This document shows, one piece after another, positions 1 through 7,000 of a stretch of 9,797 nucleotides of DNA. Source of the stretch: DATCRE01 sp035493595 (GTDB lineage Bacteria; Bacteroidota; Bacteroidia; Cytophagales; Cyclobacteriaceae). Numbering within the stretch: position 1 is the stretch's first letter; each line of letters opens with the position of its first letter. The notes beneath the pieces are model-generated. The model saw nothing but the letters and a program-made list of their open reading frames with translations, did not search any database and was not told the origin of the DNA. The translations under genes and the position numbers were made by a program. The stretch covers positions 1 through 9,797 of the forward strand of contig DATJHZ010000191.1 of the NCBI GenBank assembly GCA_035493595.1. The letters are read 5' to 3'.

Positions 1-40
1 GAGTAGTTTGTTTGTATTACCTGTAAGGATGACTAAAATT

Positions 41-70
41 GTCAGGAAGCAGAACTGCTTTATTCTTTTC
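41..70 (+). terminator. Weak hairpin with T-rich tail, possible end of an upstream gene
   Basis: AAGCA (47-51) and TGCTT (56-60) can pair around a GAAC tetraloop and are followed by TATTCTTTTC. The stem is only five base pairs and the T tract is interrupted. It could end a transcript entering from the left of the window, but no coding sequence before it can be recognised. The rest of 1-207 is AT-rich and shows no gene. Confidence 0.2.
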
Positions 71-126
71 ATTTATTCATTCATGTTCGCTTAAAATTAA
101 GATTAATAAATCGTTTATACTTCCTG

Positions 127-154
127 TTGAAGTGCAGATCAAATATTACTTTAT
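127..154 (+). promoter_or_regulatory. Possible Bacteroidota-type promoter for the tatD-like/ansA pair
   Basis: A TTGA (127-130) lies 16 bp before TACTTTAT (147-154), which partly matches the Bacteroidota -33/-7 consensus TTTG / TAnnTTTG. It is the best-placed candidate upstream of the hydrolase gene, but the -7 box misses the final G and the spacing is slightly short. The assignment is by inspection only. Confidence 0.25.
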
Positions 155-207
155 TGTTAGTTGATATCATCTGAATATAGATATTTGTGATCTTTATTAA
201 CCACCGC

Positions 208-981
208 ATGGATTATTGGATTGATACCCACGCTCACATTTACGCAAAAGAATTCAACGACGACAGGCAGGATATGCTGGCCCGCTGCGAACAGCAGGGC
301 ATAGGCCGTATTTTTATGCCCAATGTAGACCACGCTTCCATTGATGGTATGATGGAATTGGAAAGCCGCTCGGCCGGTACCTGTATTGCCATGATGGGTC
401 TTCATCCATGCTCCGTGGATAAAGATTTTGAACGCGAACTTTATATTGTTGAAGACTGGCTCGGCAAGCGCAAGTTTGCTGCAGTAGGAGAGATCGGCAC
501 GGATCTGTATTGGGATAAGACTTTCTGGGAACAACAGAAGGAGGCCTTTACCATTCAGGTGAACTGGGCCAAGAAATATAAACTTCCTGTTGTAATACAT
601 TGTCGCGAAAGCATTGATGAAACAATTGCCCTGGTAGAGCAACTTCAGGATGGTACGCTTACCGGAATTTTCCATTGTTATTCTGGCAATGCAGAACAGG
701 CAGAGCGCATCATCAAACTTAATTTTCTGTTGGGGATCGGCGGTGTCTCTACTTTTAAAAATGGAGGACTCGATAAAGTACTTCCTGATATTGATCTCAA
801 ACATCTGGTGTTAGAAACGGATAGCCCTTATCTTGCTCCCGTGCCTCATCGCGGTAAGCGAAATGAGCCATCGTATATACCTCTCGTTGGCGATAAGATA
901 GCCGAGATCAAACGAGTAACGGTGAATGAAGTAAAAAATGCAACCTCTCAAAATGCGTTAAATCTTTTTAAACCCGTGTGA
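208..981 (+). CDS. TatD-family metal-dependent hydrolase (putative DNase)
   Basis: This 257-residue protein belongs to the TatD family of TIM-barrel hydrolases in the amidohydrolase superfamily. Members bind two metal ions and have reported 3'-5' exonuclease or AP-endonuclease activity; the real substrate here is unknown. Visible metal-ligand motifs in order are DTHAH (His8, His10), VGEIGTD (Glu95), VVIHCRES (His131), FHCYSG (His156) and LETDSPYLAP (Asp205), so the active site looks complete. The usual GE-GLD motif reads GEIGTD, a small deviation. The length is typical (about 250-265). I chose ATG 208 because the family normally begins a few residues before DTHAH; an in-frame GTG at 187 would add only seven residues. 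The stop overlaps the asparaginase start as TGATG, so the two genes are probably one transcript. It is cytoplasmic, with no signal peptide. The family is certain; which paralogue (tatD, ycfH or yjjV type) cannot be decided. Confidence 0.93.
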   Translation: MDYWIDTHAHIYAKEFNDDRQDMLARCEQQGIGRIFMPNVDHASIDGMMELESRSAGTCIAMMGLHPCSVDKDFERELYIVEDWLGKRKFAAVGEIGTDLYWDKTFWEQQKEAFTIQVNWAKKYKLPVVIHCRESIDETIALVEQLQDGTLTGIFHCYSGNAEQAERIIKLNFLLGIGGVSTFKNGGLDKVLPDIDLKHLVLETDSPYLAPVPHRGKRNEPSYIPLVGDKIAEIKRVTVNEVKNATSQNALNLFKPV

Positions 982-2045
982 TGATGAACTTGAAGAAAAT
1001 CGTAATTAATACACCTTCTGGTAAACCAAGATCACACATATTGATCATCTACACGGGTGGTACTTTTGGAATGACCTATGACAAGGATGGCGTTCTCATT
1101 CCCTTTGATTTTGGATTGATCCTTGAACACTTACCAGCATTGAAAAACCTGGCGTTACAGCTAACGGTAGTTTCTTTCGAGAACCCAATTGACTCGTCTA
1201 ATATCAACCCTGGTCACTGGCAATTATTAGGAGAGATCATCCAAGAGAATTACCACTCGCATGATGGCTTTGTAGTTTTACACGGCACAGATACGATGGC
1301 GTTCACCGCTTCGGCCATGAGCTTTATGCTCGAAGGACTCAACAAACCTGTGATCTTTACCGGTGCCCAATTGCCGATAAGCGAGGCCCGATCAGATGCG
1401 CGTGAAAATTTAATTACAGCTCTTGATATTGCTTCTGCCCGAAAAGATGATCAGGCTTTGGTGCCTGAAGTTTGTATTTATTTCGACTATGAACTTCTGC
1501 GTGGTAATCGTTCGAAGAAAGTAGAAAGCATGCAGTTCGATGCGTTTGACTCTGGCAATTATCCACCATTGGCAAAAGCCGGTGTGAAGATTGATTACAA
1601 TTTTGCCGTTATTCAGAAACCAGATAAAACGAAATCGCTGAAAGTACATTCAGCAGTTGATACGAACATTTCAATTCTCAAATTGTTTCCGGGTATTAAT
1701 GAAGCAACTGTGCAGGCTATACTAAATACACCCAACCTGAAAGCCGTTGTTCTTGAAACGTTTGGCTCAGGCAATGCACCAACCATAGCGTGGCTGATCA
1801 ATCAGTTAAAGGCAGCTATTGAAAGAGGCATTCTGATTCTGAATGTTTCGCAATGTCCTGGCGGTACGGTATGGCAAGGTCGATACGCTACAAGCAAAAA
1901 CCTTCGCGAAATTGGTGTGATCAGCGGAGATGATCTTACTACGGAGGCCGCTGTGACCAAGCTCATGATTTTGCTTGGCGAGAAAGGTGTTGAGAAAACC
2001 AAGGATATCATTGGTAAATCTATTGCCGGAGAAATGTCAGTTTAA
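981..2045 (+). CDS. ansA: Type I L-asparaginase (cytoplasmic)
   Basis: This 354-residue protein hydrolyses L-asparagine to L-aspartate and ammonia. Both threonine active-site motifs are present: YTGGTFGM near residues 24-31 (nucleophile Thr25 or Thr28 region) and HGTDTMAFTAS near 101-111 (Thr103-Asp104). The substrate-loop segment DSSNINP (71-77), SEARSDARENL, and the RGNRSKK lysine-containing motif fit the family, as does the C-terminal small domain with LETFGSGNAP. The absence of a signal peptide and the RGNR motif favour the cytoplasmic type I (AnsA) group over periplasmic type II. It is slightly longer than E. coli AnsA (338) because of about 20 extra N-terminal residues. ATG 981 overlaps the upstream TGA; ATG 984 and GTG 978 are in-frame alternatives. 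Translational coupling with the TatD-like gene is likely. No metabolic link between the two is evident. No strong terminator was seen before the tRNA promoter. Confidence 0.94.
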   Translation: MMNLKKIVINTPSGKPRSHILIIYTGGTFGMTYDKDGVLIPFDFGLILEHLPALKNLALQLTVVSFENPIDSSNINPGHWQLLGEIIQENYHSHDGFVVLHGTDTMAFTASAMSFMLEGLNKPVIFTGAQLPISEARSDARENLITALDIASARKDDQALVPEVCIYFDYELLRGNRSKKVESMQFDAFDSGNYPPLAKAGVKIDYNFAVIQKPDKTKSLKVHSAVDTNISILKLFPGINEATVQAILNTPNLKAVVLETFGSGNAPTIAWLINQLKAAIERGILILNVSQCPGGTVWQGRYATSKNLREIGVISGDDLTTEAAVTKLMILLGEKGVEKTKDIIGKSIAGEMSV

Positions 2046-2084
2046 TCCAAACTGGTGTTGCAAAGCGAGTATTTTATTAAGTTA

Positions 2085-2116
2085 TTTGTGCCCCGGTTTA
2101 CGAAAACCTTTATAAT
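2085..2116 (+). promoter_or_regulatory. Promoter of the tRNA-Ser gene
   Basis: A TTTG/TTGTGC element (2085-2091) is followed after about 19 bp by a perfect TATAAT (2111-2116). Transcription would start near 2122, some 28 nt before the mature tRNA. A small inverted repeat (GGTTT 2095-2099, AAACC 2104-2108) sits in the spacer. The elements are read by eye, but the position just before a stable RNA gene supports the call. Confidence 0.5.
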
Positions 2117-2149
2117 AGGGTCGTAATTGCCACTAATCAACCAGAAAAA

Positions 2150-2236
2150 GGAGAGGTGTCCGAGTGGTTGAAGGAGCACGCCTGGAAAGTGTGTATACCT
2201 GAAAGGGTATCGCGGGTTCGAATCCCGCTCTCTCCG
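2150..2236 (+). tRNA. tRNA-Ser (anticodon GGA)
   Basis: The 87-nt sequence folds as a class II cloverleaf. The acceptor stem pairs 2150-2156 with 2229-2235 (one G-U at the base), with discriminator G2236. The D stem is TCC/GGA (2159-2161, 2173-2175). The anticodon stem is CACGC/GTGTG (2177-2181, 2189-2193) with loop CTGGAAA, giving anticodon GGA at 2184-2186, which reads UCC and UCU serine codons. A long variable arm (about 2194-2211) can form a TACC/GGTA stem, as expected for serine. The T arm is GCGGG/CCCGC around TTCGAAT (2212-2228). CCA is not encoded (GCTG follows), so it must be added after transcription. No integrase or repeated tRNA 3' end was seen nearby, so there is no sign that it serves as an attachment site. 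Confidence 0.97.
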
Positions 2237-2251
2237 CTGTTTTTGTTTTGT

Positions 2252-2282
2252 AGCCCAATGCTGAAAGGTGTTGGGCTTTTTT
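2252..2282 (+). terminator. Rho-independent terminator after tRNA-Ser
   Basis: AGCCCAA (2252-2258) pairs with TTGGGCT (2271-2277) around a 12-nt loop, directly followed by an uninterrupted T run. It lies 15 nt past the tRNA 3' end and clearly serves the tRNA transcript. Confidence 0.85.
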
Positions 2283-2363
2283 GTTGAGTGCTGCCTAAAA
2301 ATAAGGTTTGATTTCCAGCTCCAAAATCCTTTACTATTTTCGTCTATTGAAAATGACGTTGTC

Positions 2364-2507
2364 ATGAAACAAATTATTGAGAATTATGTAAGACTGTTTT
2401 CCAGTTGCTTGCATAGCGAGCCAGTTCCCCCGGCCACTCATCTTACAGTGTTGGTCATTACGCTGATTGCAATTCTATTTCTGGCTCTTTGCCCTTTCTT
2501 TATTTAA
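2364..2507 (+). CDS. Possible small single-pass membrane protein, 47 residues
   Basis: I do not recognise this protein. A short hydrophilic N-terminus (MKQIIENYVRLFSS) and a Pro-rich turn (EPVPPATH) precede a hydrophobic segment of about 20 residues (27-46, rich in Leu, Ile, Val and Phe) that ends the protein, so it would be a tail-anchored or single-pass membrane peptide. A -7-like box TATTTTCG (2335-2342) would place a transcription start about 15 nt before ATG 2364, typical of short Bacteroidota leaders; a TTTG at 2307-2310 is somewhat far away. The frame is open upstream to 2268, but those codons overlap the tRNA terminator and are unlikely to be used. A second frame (2467-2595) stays open past this stop, so a frameshifted remnant of a longer membrane protein is also possible. 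Only family conservation could confirm that it is translated. Confidence 0.35.
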   Translation: MKQIIENYVRLFSSCLHSEPVPPATHLTVLVITLIAILFLALCPFFI

Positions 2508-2526
2508 GAAACCTGAAAAATACCTA

Positions 2527-2557
2527 TTGATCATTTCGATCTCGTACTATACTTTCG
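2527..2557 (+). promoter_or_regulatory. Promoter-like element before the small RNA candidate
   Basis: TTGA (2527-2530) and TACTTTCG (2550-2557) are separated by 19 bp and match the Bacteroidota -33/-7 pattern TTTG / TAnnTTTG with one -7 mismatch. TATACT (2548-2553) is also a fair sigma-70-like -10. Transcription would start near 2563-2565, immediately before the first hairpin. No coding sequence follows on this strand. Confidence 0.45.
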
Positions 2558-2562
2558 CGACC

Positions 2563-2645
2563 TACTCATTAAGTTTTAAAGAGAGGGTCTTTTCTTAATG
2601 ATATTAAAGCAGATGGAGCAGACGGTTTCATCTGCTTTTCCTTTT
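2563..2645 (+). ncRNA. Candidate small RNA, about 80 nt, with two hairpins
   Basis: The stretch has the three parts of an independent small RNA gene: a promoter-like element ending at 2557, an internal structured domain, and a strong intrinsic terminator. The first hairpin pairs TCATTAAG (2566-2573) with CTTAATGA (2594-2601), then, after an asymmetric U-rich internal loop, AAAGA (2578-2582) with TCTTT (2588-2592), exposing a GAGGG loop (2583-2587). The second hairpin is the terminator. No gene follows on the plus strand before 4075, so an attenuator or riboswitch leader is unlikely. It is too short and lacks the closing stem and central bubble for 6S RNA. I cannot match it to a named RNA family. 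The alternative is that it is the 3' untranslated region and terminator of the 47-residue reading frame. Confidence 0.42.
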
Positions 2646-2647
2646 TT
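2606..2647 (+). terminator. Strong Rho-independent terminator
   Basis: AAAGCAGATG (2606-2615) pairs perfectly with CATCTGCTTT (2629-2638), extendable by G-U and A-U pairs, around a short loop. TTCC and then seven T residues (2642-2648) follow. It ends whatever plus-strand transcript arises from 2335-2565: the small RNA candidate, the 47-residue frame, or both. Confidence 0.82.
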
Positions 2648-2710
2648 TAGCCACATCATAATTTAGTCGTTGTCATTTTTATCGTGACTTCTTCGGTTTT
2701 TCTTAAATAA

Positions 2711-2746
2711 GAAATGCCAGAGGCTTATAAAAACCTCTGGCATTTC
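2711..2746 (-). terminator. Perfect 13-bp hairpin, terminator of the minus-strand lipoprotein gene
   Basis: GAAATGCCAGAGG (2711-2723) and CCTCTGGCATTTC (2734-2746) are perfectly complementary around a 10-nt loop. It lies about 60 bp past the lipoprotein stop codon. Read on the minus strand, the stem is followed by TTATTTAAG, a moderate T tract. Read on the plus strand it is followed by TCTTATG, so it may also stop read-through from the left and act in both directions. Confidence 0.7.
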
Positions 2747-2762
2747 TCTTATGTCGCTACAT

Positions 2763-2796
2763 CATTTCTCCTTCTGATTCATTAGATAGGAGAATG
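2763..2796. repeat. Second inverted repeat behind the lipoprotein gene
   Basis: CATTTCTCCT (2763-2772) pairs with AGGAGAATG (2788-2796), nine base pairs with one bulged T, around a 15-nt loop. No T tract follows, so it is not a convincing terminator. It lies between the lipoprotein stop and the 13-bp hairpin and might protect the mRNA 3' end. Its role is unknown. Confidence 0.4.
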
Positions 2797-2807
2797 TGAT
2801 TCTTTCA

Positions 2808-3758
2808 TTAATAAGTATAAAAGAAATTAATCTGCTTATTGCCATCACCAGGATAGGTGCGAGTTTCTTTTGTAGGATAACCCCAGGCGTTATATGTATA
2901 TTCCGATGTATAACTGCTCAACGTTACATACGTGAACGTGGCAATTGGATTCGCTACCTGATTCTGCGGATCAGCAGGATCTAGGATAAGAGGTGTTGCA
3001 ATGGTTTTGTCAGTGAGATAAGTGTAGTTCCAGGGATTACCACTATCAAATGAAACCTTGCTTACATTGCCATCTGCATCATATTCGAAGTCTCGATGTT
3101 TCAATCCTACAATACTCTTATTGGAGTTATCGTAGCTTGTAATTTTCCCGGATGTATAGGTATAGGTGTGCGTCTCAGAAAGGATGTTATCGCCGTAGTA
3201 GAATTCAATTTTGTTTAATGCATCGCCAGTATAATAATACTTTTCAGGATAATCGTTGCCGGAGAGTTTACGTACACGCTGTATAACTTTATTATCCGAA
3301 GCATACGAGTAGTAATATGTTGTGCTGCTGGCGTCTATTGTAAAGTGATCTAAACGATCTAAGGTATCATAGAAATATTCATAGAGTAAATCTGTTTCCT
3401 GTGAAATAGTTTTCAACCGAACTGGTGATACAACAACGTGTGCTGTTGCTTTTAATGCCATTGTGTTAGTAGTGCTACCTGTCAGCGTTAGTGTTCCATC
3501 AAGAACATACGTTCCGACAACGGTGGGCGAATATGTACCGGTAGAAAATGTAACAGTAATTTCTTCCGTGGTATTATCAGAATACTTTACAGTGACTTTA
3601 GCAGGAAATGGTACGGCAGAGAACTCTGTTCCATAAGACACGTGAATGTAAGCAAGCGACTGAACAGCAATGATGTCCTTGGTTTTTGGTTTGGGATCTT
3701 CGGTTTTGCAACTGGCAACAGAAATAATAATGAACGCAATCAATAGGATCTTTCTCAT
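2808..3758 (-). CDS. Lipoprotein with bacterial Ig-like domain and YD-like repeats
   Basis: This 316-residue protein starts with a lipoprotein signal (MRKILLIAFIIISVASC) with lipobox VASC and lipidated Cys17, followed by a charged, Pro/Lys-rich linker. Residues about 30-110 resemble a group 4 bacterial Ig-like domain: an aromatic-rich start, VTVKYSDNTTEEITVTF, then the YSPTVVGTYVLDGTLTLTG pattern. Residues about 115-316 carry degenerate YD/RHS-like beta hairpins: YEYFYDTLDRLDHFTI, YYYTGDALNKIEFYYGD, FEYDADGNVSKVSF and YTYNAWGYPTKETRTYPGDG. Such proteins are common on the Bacteroidota outer membrane; no enzymatic residues are visible. There are no core toxin features (no RHS protease motif, no toxin tail), so it is not an RHS toxin. 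It is transcribed divergently from the giant protease. A TATTTTTG -7 box lies just upstream. The function is unknown; cell-surface placement is inferred. Confidence 0.87.
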   Translation of the reverse strand: MRKILLIAFIIISVASCKTEDPKPKTKDIIAVQSLAYIHVSYGTEFSAVPFPAKVTVKYSDNTTEEITVTFSTGTYSPTVVGTYVLDGTLTLTGSTTNTMALKATAHVVVSPVRLKTISQETDLLYEYFYDTLDRLDHFTIDASSTTYYYSYASDNKVIQRVRKLSGNDYPEKYYYTGDALNKIEFYYGDNILSETHTYTYTSGKITSYDNSNKSIVGLKHRDFEYDADGNVSKVSFDSGNPWNYTYLTDKTIATPLILDPADPQNQVANPIATFTYVTLSSYTSEYTYNAWGYPTKETRTYPGDGNKQINFFYTY

Positions 3759-4074
3759 GGTTAAAATATTGTTTTGCCAAAAATACAGAAATTAACACGG
3801 CATTTATATGGCGTCTGAATTTGAAAGCGTATTAAATTTTTTCGATGATTAATATTAAATGTAGAATCAGCAAAGTACGTTAAGTGTGGCTTTTTTAATG
3901 TACGAAAAAATAATTTCAAGTATTTATCAGGTTCCTGCAAATAGTATTAGCTTCTTACTTTTCTTTTTTAGTAACTTCATTTTATCGAATCTCTGGTGCA
4001 TAGAACGAATCTGTGATGAATTGCGCCAATCTCCACATAGTAACTAATTAACTACTAACTTTAATAGATCCTCC
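3759..4074. other. Divergent intergenic region between lipoprotein and protease genes
   Basis: This 316-bp AT-rich stretch holds no reading frame I would call a gene. Besides the lipoprotein -7 box at its left end, it has two weak plus-strand -7-like boxes for the protease, TACTTTTC (3956-3963) and TAACTTTA (4056-4063); neither has a convincing -33 partner. The stretch 4041-4065 contains repeated TAACTA units. No operator-like palindrome or structured leader stood out. Confidence 0.6.
3778..3785 (-). promoter_or_regulatory. -7 element of the lipoprotein gene
   Basis: Read on the minus strand the sequence is TATTTTTG, an exact match to the Bacteroidota -7 consensus TAnnTTTG. It lies about 20 nt before the start codon, giving a leader of roughly 13-15 nt. 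No clear TTTG -33 box was found at the usual distance. Confidence 0.5.
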
Positions 4075-7000
4075 ATGATGAAGTATTACAAAATCCCGCA
4101 CGGGCTGTGGACATTTCTTTTTGCTGCAGCCTTTTTAGTATTGTTAAGTTTCTCGTTCAACAGTTTTGCACAACGTACCGATTCGTTCGAGCAAGGAAAA
4201 CTAAGAATAAAAGTTTCCGAACAATTGGCTCAGCAATTAGAAAATGCTTCGCTGAAAGCCACTGCCAATAAAATTGTTCTGACAGGTATTCAATCCATTG
4301 ATAACATCAGTCAACAGTTTAAGGTCAACGGCATTAGCCGTGTGTTCAGACCTGCAGGACAATTCGAAGCCAGGCATCGTCGCTATGGACTTCATCTCTG
4401 GTATGAAATACAAATGGATAAGGCTTCATCTGTATTGGATGCACTTGGTGCTTTCAAACAAGTGAGTCTGATTGAAAAAACAGAACCCGTATTTAAGAAG
4501 GCTATCATCGGTTCCGAAAATAAAAACTATGGGCCTCGTGTAGTTCCCACACCAACGCAATCACCCACACTATCAGGTGCCTCTAACGACCCTTTCTTAG
4601 GTAGTCAGTGGCACTACAATAACACAGGACAGACAGGTGGAACAGCAGGTGCTGATATTAAATTATTTCAGGCATGGGCCATTCAAACAGGAAGACCAGA
4701 AGTTATTGTAGCTGTTACAGATGGTGGTATACAAGTTAATCATCCAGATCTTGCTGCAAACATCTGGGTTAATACAGATGAAATACCAGGTAATAATATT
4801 GATGATGACGACAACGGTTACATCGATGATATAAATGGTTATGGCTTTGGTGATAACACAGGCACTATCGCTCCAGATCAACATGGCACGCACGTAGGTG
4901 GTACTATTGCAGCGACGACAAATAATGGTGTTGGTGTGGCAGGTATTGCTGGCGGTTCAGGCACAGGTGATGGAGCAAGACTGATGTCATGCGCGGCGTT
5001 TGGTGCTAATAACTCAGGCGGTTTTGCAGAGACGTATGTATATGGAGCTGATAACGGCGCTGTTATTTCTCAAAATAGTTGGGGTTATACATCTCCCGGT
5101 GTTTTTGAACAAGCTGTGCTAGATGGTATTGATTACTTCATTGCTGAAGCCGGTAAAGATAACAATGGCAATCAGATCGGTCCGATGAAAGGTGGTATAG
5201 TAATTTTTGCTGCCGGAAATGATAATAATAACTCACAACATTATCCTGGTTTTTATGCACCAACGCTTTCTGTTAGTGGAACAAATCACATGGATAAAAA
5301 AGCATGGTACTCAAACTTTGGTGACTGGGTTGACATTGCTGCTCCAGGAGGTGAAACAAATACTGTTTCTCAGCAAGGTGTGCTCAGTACATTGAGTAAT
5401 AACCAATACGGTTTCTTTCAGGGAACATCTATGGCAACGCCTCACGTATCTGGTGTTGCAGCGTTGATTGTATCAGCCTTTGGTGGTCCCGGGCTCACAC
5501 CGGATATGGTGCGCGGCAGATTGGTACAAACAACAGATAACATTGATGCCGTTAATCCAGGCTTTGAAGGCCTGTTAGGCTCAGGTCGGTTAAATGCTTT
5601 TGCAGCCTTGCAACAAAATGATCATGTGGCTCCTGATTCCATTGTAGACCTGTCTACTATTGCATCAACAGTTACAACAATCTCTCTTACATGGACATCA
5701 CCGCACGATCCAGGTAATGGTTCTGCCAGTACGTATGATATTCGATATTCAATCTTTCCAATAACACCAGCAAATTTTGATTCAGCCACGGCCGTTGTAA
5801 ATCCACCGCCGCCGTCGATAGCAGGAGAGCATGATTCATTAACAGTAACAGGGTTGGCCCCGGGCACGACATATTACTTTGCTATTAAAGCGAGTGATTT
5901 CTTTGGAAACATTTCTGCTCTTTCAAATGTAGTTCAACAGTCAACGCAATTTCCACCAATCATTTCAGTGACACCTGGCTTTGTTTCAGATACACTGCAT
6001 ACAGCCGAAAGTTCAACCAGGAGTATTACGATCTCAAACACAGGACAAGGTCCGTTAACATATCTGATCACAAATTTTGACGACAGCTTTGTTCGTCCAA
6101 TACCTGCATCAGACACTATTCCTCAAGGCCAGTCGCGTAACATAACATTAGCATTAAGTGCAAACAACTTGCTCGCTGGTGATTACTCAAGAAGACTTAT
6201 TATTCTAAGCAACGATCCAACGCACGATTCAACTTCGGTTGATGTTCTGTTGCATGTTATTAATAATGGCTTACCTATTGCCACCGTATCGCCAGACAGC
6301 AGTATTAATTTCGGAGGTGTTTTTGTTGGTGGTACAGTGAACAGAAACATCTACATTCATAATTCAGGATCTGAAACATTAAGAACCTGGCAAACAAGTA
6401 TTGATGGTTCTGATTTTTCATCCGATTTGTTCGATACACTTTATGTAGCACCCTTTAGAGACACCGTTGTTCATGTAAGGTTCACAGCGTCTGCTCTGGG
6501 CACATCAACAGGTGCTATCCACCTGGCAACAAATGATCCATTACATGCTGTCTTTGATATCACACTAAGAGGAGAGGGGCTTGATGCTCCAGCCATTGTA
6601 GTATCGCCCGACTCGCTGACGGAGACGTTGCATACAGACAGAACATCTACACAACAACTTACAATTCAGAATACAGGAGGTAGCGATCTTTTGTTTTCAA
6701 TTCAGGTAAAACCAAAAACAACAAGCACATTGGTTACGAAGGATATTACATTGCCTTCACAACAAACTTCAGCAAGTGCCGCTAACCTGAAACTAAGTGA
6801 GTCAAGAAATAAATATACGGGCACTGTTCAGATCAAGTCTGTATCGCAATCAAGTGCTACCGCTCGTGTATTGATAGTAACACCAGATTCAAATGTTGAT
6901 GATCTGAAATCTATCTTAAACAGCTTTAGTGACATTCAGGCAAAAGTATTTCCAGTTGATTCCTTGCCTGTAATTTCATTGTCTTACTTAACAGGATATG

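Noticed and set aside
157..804. Minus-strand open frame of 215 codons
   Set aside because: It is antisense to the TatD-like gene, whose motifs are complete; the antisense translation has no recognisable family features.
2150..2236. tRNA-Ser as a phage or integrative element attachment site
   Set aside because: No integrase gene and no second copy of the tRNA 3' end occur in the window.
2268..2363. Upstream extension of the small membrane protein frame
   Set aside because: The extra 32 codons start inside the tRNA terminator hairpin and precede the only plausible promoter, so the start at 2364 is preferred.
2042..2365. Minus-strand open frame of 107 codons
   Set aside because: It runs through the complement of tRNA-Ser and its terminator and is an artefact of that sequence.
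2808..3440. YD-like repeats as part of an RHS toxin
   Set aside because: The protein is only 316 residues, has a lipoprotein signal and lacks the RHS core protease motif and any toxin tail.
4795..4840. Asp-rich DDDDNGYIDD segment as a dockerin or EF-hand domain
   Set aside because: Only one such loop is present and it lies within the S8 catalytic domain, between the Asp and His motifs, where this protease family normally carries it.
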